DNA from: Alphaproteobacteria bacterium | GTDB taxonomy: Bacteria > Pseudomonadota > Alphaproteobacteria > UBA6615 | Direction: 5' to 3' | Length of the DNA: 64,000 bases | NCBI GenBank assembly: GCA_022449545.1 | Contig: JAKUPN010000002.1 | Span: 59,255 to 123,254, forward strand | Shown: positions 8,074 through 16,966 of the stretch, in pieces | Numbering within the stretch: the stretch's first letter is position 1 | Layout: every line of letters begins with the position of its first letter | The notes under the pieces: generated by a model | Told to the model about the DNA's origin: nothing | Database searches by the model: none | Seen by the model: only the letters and a program-made list of their open reading frames with translations | Program-made: the position numbers and the translations under genes

Positions 8074-8835
8074 TTAGTTTTCTAGACCCGACCTAAGGCT
8101 TATATCATTAAATTGAATTTGTACGTGCTGTCCTCTTAGGTTTTCTGGTGCTTCTCGAGCCAACCAAGAAATCACCTTTGCAGGTCTTTCAGGCGATTGA
8201 CCATTACTATCGGTTAATGCTGCCTGTCGAAATTCGTCATTCGAATAAATTTCGCGCACCATATCTGTGTCGGTAAACCCAGGAGAAAACGCAAATATTT
8301 TTACATTAGTTTTCTTTAAATCAAAATGTAGGCACTGTGTCATTGATAAAAGGGCTGCCTTTGACGAACAGTAAGCAGCATAAAATTTATCGGGGATAAA
8401 AGCCCGGGCACTGGTAAGGTTTATAATTATGCCAGAATCATTTGTGAGCATAGAAGGCAGTGAGGCGTAAATCATATTATAGGGGCCCATGACATTAATT
8501 TTCTGTACATTGAGAAATTCCCTGGGAGTAATATCTTTAACACTTCCCATTTTTCCGGTCCCAGCATTGTTTATAAGAACATCTATGCGTCCGTGTCTCT
8601 GAACAATATCTTCAACAAACTTATTTACCTGTGAAGGATCTGATACGTCGAATCCGTGGCTTTCTGATTCAGCACCGATGGTTTTAACATCAGTAAGGGT
8701 TTTTTCATTTGCTGCTTTTGTTCGTGCGCATAATATTAATATAGGTTTTTCTTCTGCTAGTGACCGCGCTGTTGCTGCTCCTATGCCACGACTAGCACCT
8801 GTTAGAACAACAACTTTATCTTTTAAATTTGTCAT
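8074..8835 (-). CDS. SDR family oxidoreductase
   Basis: Classical short-chain dehydrogenase of 253 residues. The cofactor motif TGASRGIG is at 12-19, NNAG is present, and the active site has Ser in LTSARAF and YCSSK (Tyr and Lys). The Arg after the Gly-rich loop suggests NADP preference. The C-terminal part differs from FabG, ending LRGQHVQIQFNDISLRSG. It is a single gene, convergent with the MFS transporter. Substrate not predictable. Confidence 0.88.
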   Translation of the reverse strand: MTNLKDKVVVLTGASRGIGAATARSLAEEKPILILCARTKAANEKTLTDVKTIGAESESHGFDVSDPSQVNKFVEDIVQRHGRIDVLINNAGTGKMGSVKDITPREFLNVQKINVMGPYNMIYASLPSMLTNDSGIIINLTSARAFIPDKFYAAYCSSKAALLSMTQCLHFDLKKTNVKIFAFSPGFTDTDMVREIYSNDEFRQAALTDSNGQSPERPAKVISWLAREAPENLRGQHVQIQFNDISLRSGLEN

Positions 8836-8877
8836 TCAGGCCCCCATTTTTAGTTGATTGATTTTTTATATTATAGC

Positions 8878-8909
8878 AAAAAAAACGCCCGAAATATTCG
8901 GGCGTTTTT
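8878..8909 (-). terminator. Rho-independent terminator (symmetric)
   Basis: AAAAACGCCCGAA, loop ATA, TTCGGGCGTTTTT form a perfect 13-bp stem with a GC-rich core (CGCCCG). Read on the minus strand it lies 21 nt after the stop of the Bax inhibitor-like gene and ends in eight T residues; it would also work on the plus strand. Confidence 0.9.
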
Positions 8910-8929
8910 AGATAATACTAAACGATAAA

Positions 8930-9673
8930 TTAATTTCGGTTTCCAAACAAACGCAGTAGTAAAAGGAAAAGGTTAATAAAGTCTAGATATAAGGAGAGGG
9001 CTCCCATGATGGCTTTTTTACCAGCAATCTCAGAATCATCTAAGGAGTTATACATTTGTTTTATTTTCTGCGTATCGTGTGCGGTAAGTCCCACAAAAAT
9101 AAGAACGCCAAGTACAGAAACGACAAATTGTACCATTGTCGATCCAATGAAGATGTTGACTATACTGGCTATAATAATGCCAAAAAGACCCATCATTAAG
9201 AATGAACCCATTCCAGTTAGATCTCGTTTTGTTGTATAGCCGTATAGGCTCATGGCCGCGAATGTTGCGGCTGTTATAAAGAAAACACGCGCAATACTTT
9301 CACCTGTATAAATTATGAATATGTTGCTAAGAGAAAGCCCCATTACCCCAGCAAATAGCCAAAAGAGGATCTGTCCAGTCGATGCTTTCATACGGCTGAT
9401 ACCAAAAGACAAAGCCAAAACAAAGGCCAAAGGGGATAATATAGCTATCCAACCTAATGTGGTCGTAGATAGATATCCTTGAGGAGTTTGAACGTAGAAG
9501 AGGCTAAGAAGAGCCGGTGTGGAAGCAACAAAATAGGCGATTACACCCGTAAGTGCTAAGCCGGTTACCATATAGTTATAAACCCTCAGCATATGTGAGC
9601 GTAGACCCTCATCTATTAGTTGATCGGTTCCCGCTTTTCCTGACACAACGCCGTGATTAAACTGGTCTGACAT
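8930..9673 (-). CDS. Bax inhibitor-1/YccA family membrane protein
   Basis: Integral inner-membrane protein of 247 residues with about seven transmembrane helices. The N-terminus LRSHMLRVYNYMVTGLALTG and the late segment TAHDTQKIKQMY (the conserved Asp of the BI-1 calcium/proton-sensing di-Asp region) are typical of the alphaproteobacterial members. It ends with YLDFINLFLLLLRLFGNRN, a near-diagnostic C-terminus. The family is linked to membrane-protein quality control and ion leak; the exact bacterial role is unsettled. It is a single gene with a strong terminator directly behind it. Confidence 0.93.
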   Translation of the reverse strand: MSDQFNHGVVSGKAGTDQLIDEGLRSHMLRVYNYMVTGLALTGVIAYFVASTPALLSLFYVQTPQGYLSTTTLGWIAILSPLAFVLALSFGISRMKASTGQILFWLFAGVMGLSLSNIFIIYTGESIARVFFITAATFAAMSLYGYTTKRDLTGMGSFLMMGLFGIIIASIVNIFIGSTMVQFVVSVLGVLIFVGLTAHDTQKIKQMYNSLDDSEIAGKKAIMGALSLYLDFINLFLLLLRLFGNRN

Positions 9674-9812
9674 ATTTCCCTCTTTAATAAAGTTTTAGTC
9701 CTTAATAAGGATTTTTATAACTCGAATATGGTGATTTTTTATTACAAAATCAACAGTTTAGAATTTCTAAAGGTATCGCTTTGTCAAATTACTTCGTAAA
9801 AATAATAAGATT

Positions 9813-10526
9813 TTAGTTTTTACCTTTAAAAATAAAGTAAATTGCTAAAAATTGCGAAATACAACTAATTAATATTACTAAGAGTGCTGAATGTGCAGAT
9901 GAAAGCACGGGTGCGAATGATAAAACCAGACTAATAACTATAATGCCACGAAGATATAAATAATGGTTTGAAGAAGAAAAAGTTCGCGAATTATAATAAA
10001 GTGATAAAAAAAACACAAAAATATAAACTATGATGCTAGCTGCTGATACAAAAAAATAGAGTTTTTCCAAAATAGACAGTAATGAGAACGTCGATACAAA
10101 TATTGTTATTTCGCTTAAATAATTTAGCCATTTGCTAAACCCTCCCGAAGCGCCGATTTTTTTACTTATCCAGCAATCAAATAATAGTGTGCCTATAGCA
10201 ATTACACCAATTAAAGTAATGCTCCACAACATTAGGTCCGATACAGGAGTCAATTTTTCAAATGCAAGTCCGCCTAGTAAGCAAACAATACTAAGGTGGA
10301 CGATAGTTAATCTAGTGCCTAGTGGAGTCGCTAAACTGAGTTGTTTAGAAATTAAAGCAGCGCTCAAAATCAGAAAGAATAAGAGACCCAAACTTATCAC
10401 CGGGGGTTTGAAACCAAGATGAAAGGCACTAGAGAATAGGCTGGCAATAACTATTGTCGTAAAAATACAAATAGGTAAGTAGGCCAGTGAAAGGGAAAAA
10501 GATTTGTTACCCTGTCCGATCTTCAT
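9813..10526 (-). CDS. Multi-pass membrane protein of unknown function
   Basis: A 237-residue protein made almost entirely of hydrophobic helices (about seven) with short polar loops and a Lys-rich C-terminus (FIFKGKN). I do not recognise the family with confidence. The segment ASLFSSAFHLGFK recalls the SSxFHLG motif of DmsC-type anchors of molybdoenzymes, but the rest does not align and no molybdoenzyme gene is nearby. It sits between the Bax inhibitor-like gene and tRNA-Ala. The coding frame is long and uninterrupted and the hydrophobic pattern is convincing, so it is probably a real gene. Confidence 0.65.
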   Translation of the reverse strand: MKIGQGNKSFSLSLAYLPICIFTTIVIASLFSSAFHLGFKPPVISLGLLFFLILSAALISKQLSLATPLGTRLTIVHLSIVCLLGGLAFEKLTPVSDLMLWSITLIGVIAIGTLLFDCWISKKIGASGGFSKWLNYLSEITIFVSTFSLLSILEKLYFFVSAASIIVYIFVFFLSLYYNSRTFSSSNHYLYLRGIIVISLVLSFAPVLSSAHSALLVILISCISQFLAIYFIFKGKN

Positions 10527-10642
10527 TATGGTGATTCCATTCCAAGTCTTTATAATTACTAGTTAGGAACTCTAATCCTTTACCTCTAAAACCAGGCTTA
10601 AAGGTGATATATTTATTTAGTAAGCACTTTTTAGTAAGTAGG

Positions 10643-10718
10643 TGGTGGAGATGAGCGGGATCGAACCGCCGACCTTCTGATTGCGAACCAGACGCTCTCC
10701 CAACTGAGCTACATCCCC
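10643..10718 (-). tRNA. tRNA-Ala (anticodon CGC)
   Basis: Read on the minus strand it folds as a full cloverleaf: acceptor GGGGATG/CATCTCC with one G-U pair, D-stem GCTC/GAGC, anticodon stem TCTGG/TCAGA with loop TTCGCAA (anticodon CGC, codon GCG), T-arm GGCGG-TTCGATC-CCGCT, discriminator A and an encoded CCA. Length 76 nt. Confidence 0.96.
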
Positions 10719-10763
10719 GGAGCTAGTGATGGGTGATTCCATTTTATCAATCTATAGTTTATG

Positions 10764-10792
10764 AATATGTTGCTCGATATCATCACTGTCAA
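10764..10792 (-). promoter_or_regulatory. Probable sigma-70 type promoter of tRNA-Ala
   Basis: On the minus strand a perfect TTGACA -35 box (10787-10792) is followed after 17 nt by CATATT (10764-10769, 4 of 6 to TATAAT). Transcription would start near 10757, about 40 nt before the tRNA. The spacing is ideal and a stable RNA gene is expected to have a strong promoter. Confidence 0.55.
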
Positions 10793-10944
10793 GCGATTCA
10801 GGGTTTTCCTAGAAAAGTGAATAAAAGTTAAAAGAATATTGTAATTAAAGGGATACGTTACTAGACAGCTATAGCAACAAATGTCTAATGTCCTAGATAA
10901 TACTTTATATTTTCTCTAACAATAATAATGTAAATGGTGCTGAA

Positions 10945-11226
10945 ATGCTGGCAGTTTGGCAACTTATCGATACAATAATCGCATATTATTCTTTTGCGGT
11001 GGTTCTCTCAGTAGCATTAATTTGGCTGGTGCAACTCAAGGTTGTGAACACCTCTAATCAGTTTATTTATATGCTTGGGAATTTTCTTTTTCGTATTACT
11101 GAACCCCTATTAAAGCGTATTAGGTTAGTTGTTCCAACTATAGGTGGAATAGATTTATCCCCATTTATTTTGCTTTTGGCGCTCTTTTTTGTCCGCTCTC
11201 TGATTCAAAATAATTTTATGTATTAA
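10945..11226 (+). CDS. yggT: YggT family membrane protein
   Basis: Small inner-membrane protein of 93 residues with two hydrophobic segments at each end. The conserved centre FRITEPLLKRIRLVVP and GGIDLSPFILLLALFFVRS is the YggT signature. The family occurs near cell-division or DUF167 genes; its biochemical role is not established, though links to osmotic shock and division are reported. Here folD follows at 81 nt, an order common in Alphaproteobacteria but without the usual DUF167 gene in between. Confidence 0.9.
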   Translation: MLAVWQLIDTIIAYYSFAVVLSVALIWLVQLKVVNTSNQFIYMLGNFLFRITEPLLKRIRLVVPTIGGIDLSPFILLLALFFVRSLIQNNFMY

Positions 11227-11307
11227 AGATTCCATTTCAATCTTTGGGCCTCTACAAACGTATCGTATTTAATGTTCAAAGAGATTGATGATAAAGGGAA
11301 TTAAGGG

Positions 11308-12243
11308 ATGAGTAATTTGAATATTGGACCTGATAGTAAGGTAATTGATGGTAAGGCTTTTGCTGAGTCATTAAGAGAACGGGTTGCAAATAAGGTTAAA
11401 ATGATTAAAGCGGATCATGGGTTAATTCCTGGATTAGCTGTTGTTTTAGTTGGCGAAGATCCGGCAAGCCAAATATATGTGCGTAATAAAGGGCAAGCAG
11501 CGGAAAAGGCAGGAATAAGAGCAAAAGACTATCGGCTCTCAAAATCATCTTCAGAAGAAAATCTATTGTCTTTGGTTTCTGAGTTGAATGCTGATCCGCT
11601 CATACATGGAATTCTTGTTCAATTGCCCCTGCCTAGACAAATAGATCCATCCACAATTATAGGAGCGATAGACCCTGTTAAAGATGTAGATGGTTTTCAC
11701 GAAATAAATACTGGCCGTTTATCTATTGGGAAAATTACTGGTTCTAATCACGCAATGATACCTTGTACCCCATTGGGGTGTCGGATGTTGTTAGAATCTA
11801 GATTAGGTGATTTAGCTGGCCTTGAGGCGGTTGTTCTTGGACGGTCGAATATTGTCGGCAAACCAATGGCACAGTTACTTATTAATGCAAGCTGCACTGT
11901 GACAGTAGCTCATTCCAAAACAAAAGATCTTAAAAAAATTTGTCGTCGGGCTGATATATTAGTAGCTGCGGTAGGACGCCCAAAGATGGTCCAATTCGAC
12001 TGGATTAAACCAGGAGCAACAGTTATTGACGTAGGTATAAACCGCATACCTGCTTCAACAAATGAAAACCCTAACAAAACTGAGCTTGTTGGAGATGTCG
12101 ACTTCGAATCAGTAATTGATATCGTTGGGGGTATTACTCCCGTACCCGGAGGAGTCGGGCCGATCACTATTGCTTGTTTATTAGCCAATACAGTTGTTGC
12201 GGCATGCTCTCAAAATGGCTTCGAAATTCCAAATTGGAATTAG
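11308..12243 (+). CDS. folD: Bifunctional methylenetetrahydrofolate dehydrogenase / methenyltetrahydrofolate cyclohydrolase
   Basis: Cytosolic one-carbon enzyme converting 5,10-methylene-THF to 10-formyl-THF in two steps. Seen: [14 protein letters not shown] with the catalytic Tyr and Lys, [27 protein letters not shown], the NADP-binding [26 protein letters not shown] and [16 protein letters not shown]. At 311 residues it is slightly longer than usual, with about a dozen extra residues at the N-terminus. GGGAATTAAGGG lies before the ATG. It converges with argG, with 7 nt between stops. Confidence 0.97.
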   Translation: MSNLNIGPDSKVIDGKAFAESLRERVANKVKMIKADHGLIPGLAVVLVGEDPASQIYVRNKGQAAEKAGIRAKDYRLSKSSSEENLLSLVSELNADPLIHGILVQLPLPRQIDPSTIIGAIDPVKDVDGFHEINTGRLSIGKITGSNHAMIPCTPLGCRMLLESRLGDLAGLEAVVLGRSNIVGKPMAQLLINASCTVTVAHSKTKDLKKICRRADILVAAVGRPKMVQFDWIKPGATVIDVGINRIPASTNENPNKTELVGDVDFESVIDIVGGITPVPGGVGPITIACLLANTVVAACSQNGFEIPNWN

Positions 12244-12250
12244 AATAAAA

Positions 12251-13465
12251 CTACTCTTTCTCTCTTAAAGAGTTTCCAAGCCTTAAACGTAAAGCCTGCA
12301 GTTTAATAAAGCCTTCCGCATCGCGTTGATCATAGACCTGGTCATCCTCAAAGGTTACGTGATCAATTGAGTATAAGCTATTTGGAGACTTTCGGCCGAC
12401 CACCTGAACGTTTCCTTTATATAATTTAAGCCTTACCGTACCGGAAACAAATTGTTGACTATTATCAATAAGTGATTGAATCATTTCTCGTTCAGGAGAA
12501 AACCAAAACCCATTATAGATTAGCTTAGCATATTTAGGCATTAGCTCGTCTTTAAGATGCATTGCTTCACGGTCTAGGGTAATAGACTCAATGCCTCTAT
12601 GAGCCGCATGTAATATAGTTCCTCCAGGAGTTTCATATATTCCTCTAGATTTCATTCCCACAAATCGATTTTCAACTAGGTCAAGTCTCCCTATTCCATT
12701 AGCGCCCCCGATATCATTTAGCTCAGTAAGAAGTTGAGCAGCTGAGAAAGCCTTATTATTGATTCTAATAGGATCCCCCTGTTCAAAGTCGATTTCTATA
12801 TACTGAGGTTTATCTGGTGCATTCTCAGGAGAAACAGTTCGTGAAAATACGTGCTCTTCTGCCTCTAACCATGGATCTTCTAGTGCCTTTCCCTCAGCTG
12901 AAATATGTAAAAGGTTGGCGTCTACTGAAAATGGAGCTTCCCCTTTTTTATCCTTGGGAATTGAAATCTGGTGATTTTGAGCAAATTCTATCAGTTTTGT
13001 CCTCGATTTTAAGTCCCATTCACGCCAGGGCGCGATTATTTTAATGTCTGGGTTGAGTGCGTAGTAACCAACTTCAAAACGAACCTGATCATTTCCTTTG
13101 CCTGTAGCCCCATGGGAGACCGCGTCGGCTCCCGTTAGTTCAGCTATCTCAATCTGCCTTTTTGCTATTAGAGGGCGCGCTATTGAAGTTCCTAAAAGGT
13201 AGAGACCCTCGTATAGAGCGTTGGCTCTCATCATCGGAAACACATAATCACTTACGAACTCTTCTCGTAAGTCTTCTATATAAATTTCTTTTACTCCAAG
13301 AGCTCTGGCTTTTTCTCGAGCGGGCTCAATCTCATCACCCTGGCCTATGTCAGCAGTAAAAGTAACCACTTCACAAGCGTAAGTTTCTTGCAGCCATTTT
13401 AAGATGACAGAAGTATCTAAGCCTCCAGAATAAGCAAGAACAATTTTTTTTATTTTGTTTTCCAT
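12251..13465 (-). CDS. argG: Argininosuccinate synthase
   Basis: ATP-dependent ligation of citrulline and aspartate in arginine biosynthesis. The P-loop-like pyrophosphatase motif [15 protein letters not shown] lies at the N-terminus. [13 protein letters not shown] is the citrulline/aspartate site, and [17 protein letters not shown] and [15 protein letters not shown] are further family blocks. The 404-residue length is normal. It is followed on the same strand by nothing close and preceded by rlmN, the order seen in many alphaproteobacteria. Confidence 0.97.
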   Translation of the reverse strand: MENKIKKIVLAYSGGLDTSVILKWLQETYACEVVTFTADIGQGDEIEPAREKARALGVKEIYIEDLREEFVSDYVFPMMRANALYEGLYLLGTSIARPLIAKRQIEIAELTGADAVSHGATGKGNDQVRFEVGYYALNPDIKIIAPWREWDLKSRTKLIEFAQNHQISIPKDKKGEAPFSVDANLLHISAEGKALEDPWLEAEEHVFSRTVSPENAPDKPQYIEIDFEQGDPIRINNKAFSAAQLLTELNDIGGANGIGRLDLVENRFVGMKSRGIYETPGGTILHAAHRGIESITLDREAMHLKDELMPKYAKLIYNGFWFSPEREMIQSLIDNSQQFVSGTVRLKLYKGNVQVVGRKSPNSLYSIDHVTFEDDQVYDQRDAEGFIKLQALRLRLGNSLREKE

Positions 13466-13554
13466 GACTATCTAATAAATAACGGTTTATCGAATGAGTA
13501 TAACTTTGCTTTCGTACTAGGCAAGCGTACCGAATACATAATTTATGTGTTTAT

Positions 13555-14682
13555 CTACTTTTTAGGAACACGCTTACTTTCTGATTTTAGTTGACCACAG
13601 GCTGCCATTATGTCTTCCCCACGGGGGGTACGAACGGGAGAAGGATAGCCAGCATTGCGTATTATAGCAGCAAATTTTTCTATCGATTCTTCACTTGACC
13701 TTTCATATGGTGAATTAGGCCAAGGGTTAAAGGGAATCAAATTAACCTTTGCTGGTATTCCGGATATTAAACGGACCAATTCATGTGCGTCTCCAGGGCT
13801 ATCATTCACGCCTTTAAGCATCACGTACTCAAAAGTAATTCTTCGTGAGTTTCTTGAGCCGGGATAGTCTCGGCAGGCCGAGATGAGTTCGGACAGTGGA
13901 TATTTTTTATTTATAGGCACTATCTCATTTCTGAGGTCATCTCGAACAGCGTGTAAAGATACTGCAAGACCAACCCCAAGTTCTTCTCCACACCGGCGGA
14001 TCAATGGCACTACTCCAGCAGTAGATAGAGTGATTCTTCTGCGAGATATGGAAATACCTTGCCCATCCATTATAATTTTTAAAGCTGCTGAGACATTATC
14101 AAAGTTGTACAAAGGTTCACCCATTCCCATCATTACAATGTTAGAAAGCTGACGATCGTAAATACTTTTTCGTTCCTCAGAAGGCCACTCATTTAGAAAG
14201 TCTCGTGCAACCATAATCTGTTCAAGAATCTCTCCTGGATAAAGATTCCGCACTAATCTTTGGGTTCCCGTATAACAAAACTTACAATTTAAGGTACATC
14301 CAATTTGACTTGAAATACAGAGAGTGCCCCTATCACTCTCTGGGATGTGAACGGTTTCAACTTCATTCCCGTCAGTTAATTTGATTAGCCATTTGTGAGT
14401 TCCGTCTGTTGAATCCAAACTTTTAGAAATAGCCGGTCTTGAAATGATGTAGCGTTTAGCCAGTTCTGAGCGAAGGGTTTTGGCTATATTTGTCATGCTT
14501 TCAAAATCGGTAACTCCTCGATTATAAACCCATTTATAGAGTTGGTTCGCACGAAAGGGTGGTTCCCCAATTTCCGTCATTTCGGTTTCCATCTGTCGTA
14601 AATTCATCCCTATAAGGTTTATAGGTTTTTCACCGAAAAAATTGACAGATGGATTTTTATTTGTTGGGTCTGCTAATGTCAT
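13555..14682 (-). CDS. rlmN: 23S rRNA (adenine-2503-C2) / tRNA methyltransferase RlmN
   Basis: Radical SAM enzyme methylating A2503 of 23S rRNA and A37 of some tRNAs. The 4Fe-4S motif C-x3-C-x2-C is [12 protein letters not shown] (C129, C133, C136 from the ATG used). [11 protein letters not shown] is the SAM-binding GEP motif. [20 protein letters not shown] and the late catalytic Cys in AACGQL are also present. The ATG at 14682 is chosen over an in-frame TTG nine bases earlier; neither has a strong ribosome site. Neighbour ialB lies upstream on the same strand. Confidence 0.95.
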   Translation of the reverse strand: MTLADPTNKNPSVNFFGEKPINLIGMNLRQMETEMTEIGEPPFRANQLYKWVYNRGVTDFESMTNIAKTLRSELAKRYIISRPAISKSLDSTDGTHKWLIKLTDGNEVETVHIPESDRGTLCISSQIGCTLNCKFCYTGTQRLVRNLYPGEILEQIMVARDFLNEWPSEERKSIYDRQLSNIVMMGMGEPLYNFDNVSAALKIIMDGQGISISRRRITLSTAGVVPLIRRCGEELGVGLAVSLHAVRDDLRNEIVPINKKYPLSELISACRDYPGSRNSRRITFEYVMLKGVNDSPGDAHELVRLISGIPAKVNLIPFNPWPNSPYERSSEESIEKFAAIIRNAGYPSPVRTPRGEDIMAACGQLKSESKRVPKK

Positions 14683-14738
14683 AGCACTCAAAATATTGGT
14701 TTGTATCTCGGCAGTTTACTACAATTTTTAAATAGTAA

Positions 14739-15269
14739 CTATTTTCTTCCGCAAGCTTTATTCATTGCACGATGAGCAGCTGTAACGCCTTTAAGCGAAT
14801 AGCTGTCTGTTGTCGGGTTATTCCGACTTGATGTACCTTTTATTGTTAGGCGCATCCCTTTGCGCATGGCTTTCACTATGCTCGCATCATCTTTTCCTAG
14901 AGCCCAGGCGTTTCCGCCTCGCGTAAAGAGAGTCCATCCAGATGAGCCTACTTTCAGTTTAACTTCAGACTTTTTTTTGTAGGTATAGCCGGCGTCGACT
15001 TGAACTACATCAAATTCTTTTGTCGATGGACGATGCCATACCATAAGGAAGATATCTCCCCTTCTGGAACGAAGGCTTGCTTTTTTAGGTTTAGAAACAA
15101 TGTAACAAAAGCGATCCTTCTTGTCTCCTCGAACATAAGTTTGCCAGTCACTAAATTTACCAATAACTTTGGCTTCGTTTGATAAGGCTGGTGAGGAGGC
15201 AATAAATAGAGAAATTACCACAACAAGTATTACTAAATGAGCATCCATGAAAGAGTAAAGTTTTTGCAT
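14739..15269 (-). CDS. Invasion-associated locus B (IalB) family periplasmic protein
   Basis: A 176-residue exported protein. The N-terminal hydrophobic stretch of about 20 residues ending near SSPALSNEA looks like a cleavable signal peptide. The mature part has the IalB pattern: DWQTY, FCYIVSKPKKA, RGDIFLMVWHRPS, AWALGKDDASIVKAMRKG, TIKGTSSRNNPTTDSYSL and a late Cys in NKACGRK, with two Cys likely forming a disulfide. The name comes from Bartonella, but the family is widespread in free-living Alphaproteobacteria and no invasion role is implied. Adjacent to rlmN, a conserved pairing. Confidence 0.9.
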   Translation of the reverse strand: MQKLYSFMDAHLVILVVVISLFIASSPALSNEAKVIGKFSDWQTYVRGDKKDRFCYIVSKPKKASLRSRRGDIFLMVWHRPSTKEFDVVQVDAGYTYKKKSEVKLKVGSSGWTLFTRGGNAWALGKDDASIVKAMRKGMRLTIKGTSSRNNPTTDSYSLKGVTAAHRAMNKACGRK

Positions 15270-15359
15270 ACCATTGTCCTATCAAAAGAAACCGATACGT
15301 GTAAAGACGAAGTGTGAATCATTTTTTGAGAACAACATTATTATTTATGCTTGATAAAA

Positions 15360-15899
15360 CTATTTTTTGCGTCTTATAACAGGATCACCGAATTCATGAA
15401 GTGGCAAAACCTCTGTTGGCCCTCCAGTCCTGACGGGCCGAGGTGCATGACGGCCCAAAGTTATAGTTCTATCATACATAATAATTGCTGCGGCTACTGA
15501 GACATTAAGACAGAATTTGGTTGGGATCTTAACTGTATGATCACAAACAGATAGTATCTCGTCAGATAGACTACCACGTTCCGGCCCTAAAATGTAGGCG
15601 CATTGAGAAGGATGACGAAAGCTTGGTAGAGCATCTGCTTCATCGATAAATTCAACCCCAACCAGCTTACAATTTTTTGGTAATCGTAAACTAGTTGCGT
15701 TATCAAACTCATACAAAGGTATATTTTCTTGAGACTTAGATGTGTCGGATTTCCAAATATCCGTCTTGGTATATATGGCGCCTACTGTAAAGGCAAAGCT
15801 TGCTCCAAATGCATGGGCGGTACGCATTATTGCTCCCACATTCATCGCTTTAGAGATGCCTTCAACGCCTATACCAAAAAATCCGCGATTATTGATCAT
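15360..15899 (-). CDS. TrmH/SpoU family RNA 2'-O-methyltransferase
   Basis: SPOUT-fold methylase acting on tRNA or rRNA ribose. Motif 1 is MNVGAIMRTAHAFGA, motif 2 LGPERGSLSDEIL, and motif 3 LNVSVAAAIIMYDR is the knot that binds SAM. The frame is open to 15953, but that would add a Cys-rich 18-residue leader not seen in the family. Homologues begin close to RGFFGIGVEG, so the ATG at 15899 is preferred, although no ribosome site decides it. It is divergent from the quinone oxidoreductase gene. Confidence 0.88.
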   Translation of the reverse strand: MINNRGFFGIGVEGISKAMNVGAIMRTAHAFGASFAFTVGAIYTKTDIWKSDTSKSQENIPLYEFDNATSLRLPKNCKLVGVEFIDEADALPSFRHPSQCAYILGPERGSLSDEILSVCDHTVKIPTKFCLNVSVAAAIIMYDRTITLGRHAPRPVRTGGPTEVLPLHEFGDPVIRRKK

Positions 15900-15977
15900 A
15901 ATATTCAAGAAACTTGCACATGCAGCACACACAAGGCAAGCTGAGAAGGGCATTGATTAGTTAAGAAAGGTCATTAA

Positions 15978-16958
15978 ATGCGAGCTATTTTATGTAACGA
16001 GTGGGGAGATCCCGACACTCTCATTCTAGGAGAAAGTGATTTACCAGAACCGGGACTAGGTGAGGTAAAAATTAGAGTCCGTGCGGCTGGCGTTAATTAT
16101 GCTGATTTAGTCCTTATACGTGGCCAATATCAAGAAAAACCAGATTTTCCCTTCTCGCCGGGTCTTGAGGGAGCTGGAGAAGTTCTAGAAATTGGCGAAG
16201 GAGTTACCAATTTATCAGTAGGTGATAAGGTCATGGCAGTAACAAGTAAAGGCGCTTTTGCTGAGGAGGCTATTGTACCATCAAACAGTATATTTTCTAT
16301 TCCTGAAGGAATGGATTATTTTGATGCAGCTGTTTTTCCTGTTGCATATGGGACTTCGCACTTGGCTCTTAAAGAGCGAGGAAACCTTAAGCCTGAGGAA
16401 ACACTTTTGGTTTTAGGGGCGGCTGGAGGAGTTGGCCTAACGGCCATTGAATGTGGAAAAGCCATAGGCGCTAAGGTAATCGCGGCTGCCTCTACCAATG
16501 AAAAACTCAATTTGGCTAAGTCTTACGGTGCGGATCATGTGATTAACTATTTAACTGAAGATTTGCGGTCAGTTGTACGAGAAGTCACAGGTGGCAAGGG
16601 GGTTGATATGGTGTATGACCCAGTTGGAGGAGACTTTTCGTTCAAAGCTATGAGATCTCTGGCCCAACAGGGTCGATATTTGATTATTGGTTTTGCAGCT
16701 GGTGATATTCCCAGCTTTCCAGCAAATTATCTGCTCATAAAAAATATTAGTGTAATAGGTATTTTCTGGGGATGGTATAGGTTAAATCAAACAGAAACAT
16801 TTCGAAAATCATTTTCTGAGTTATGTAAGTGGTATAGAGAAGGTCTGGTTTCTCCTCACGTTTCGCAAAAATTCTCCTTATCTGAAGTGCCCGAGGCTTT
16901 ATCAGTTCTTGAGACTCGAAAAGCTATGGGGCGTCTAGTTATAGATATTGATAGTTAA
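15978..16958 (+). CDS. NADPH:quinone oxidoreductase family protein (zinc-free MDR)
   Basis: Medium-chain dehydrogenase/reductase of 326 residues without the zinc-binding Cys and His of alcohol dehydrogenases. The QOR pattern is clear: AAGVNYADLVLIRGQYQ, FSPGLEGAGEVLEIG, the Rossmann motif LGAAGGVGLTAIECGKAIGA, and YDPVGGDFSFKAMRSL. It is expected to reduce quinones or alpha,beta-unsaturated carbonyls with NADPH in the cytosol. The next gene starts 8 nt after its stop, so the two are cotranscribed. Confidence 0.92.
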   Translation: MRAILCNEWGDPDTLILGESDLPEPGLGEVKIRVRAAGVNYADLVLIRGQYQEKPDFPFSPGLEGAGEVLEIGEGVTNLSVGDKVMAVTSKGAFAEEAIVPSNSIFSIPEGMDYFDAAVFPVAYGTSHLALKERGNLKPEETLLVLGAAGGVGLTAIECGKAIGAKVIAAASTNEKLNLAKSYGADHVINYLTEDLRSVVREVTGGKGVDMVYDPVGGDFSFKAMRSLAQQGRYLIIGFAAGDIPSFPANYLLIKNISVIGIFWGWYRLNQTETFRKSFSELCKWYREGLVSPHVSQKFSLSEVPEALSVLETRKAMGRLVIDIDS

Positions 16959-16966
16959 TATAAATT

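Noticed and set aside
9699..9712. TCCTTAATAAGGA followed by T-run as terminator
   Set aside because: The stem leaves no room for a loop and would be mostly A-T pairs.
9813..10526. DmsC-type anchor subunit
   Set aside because: Only one short motif fits; no molybdoenzyme genes adjacent and the remaining helices do not align.
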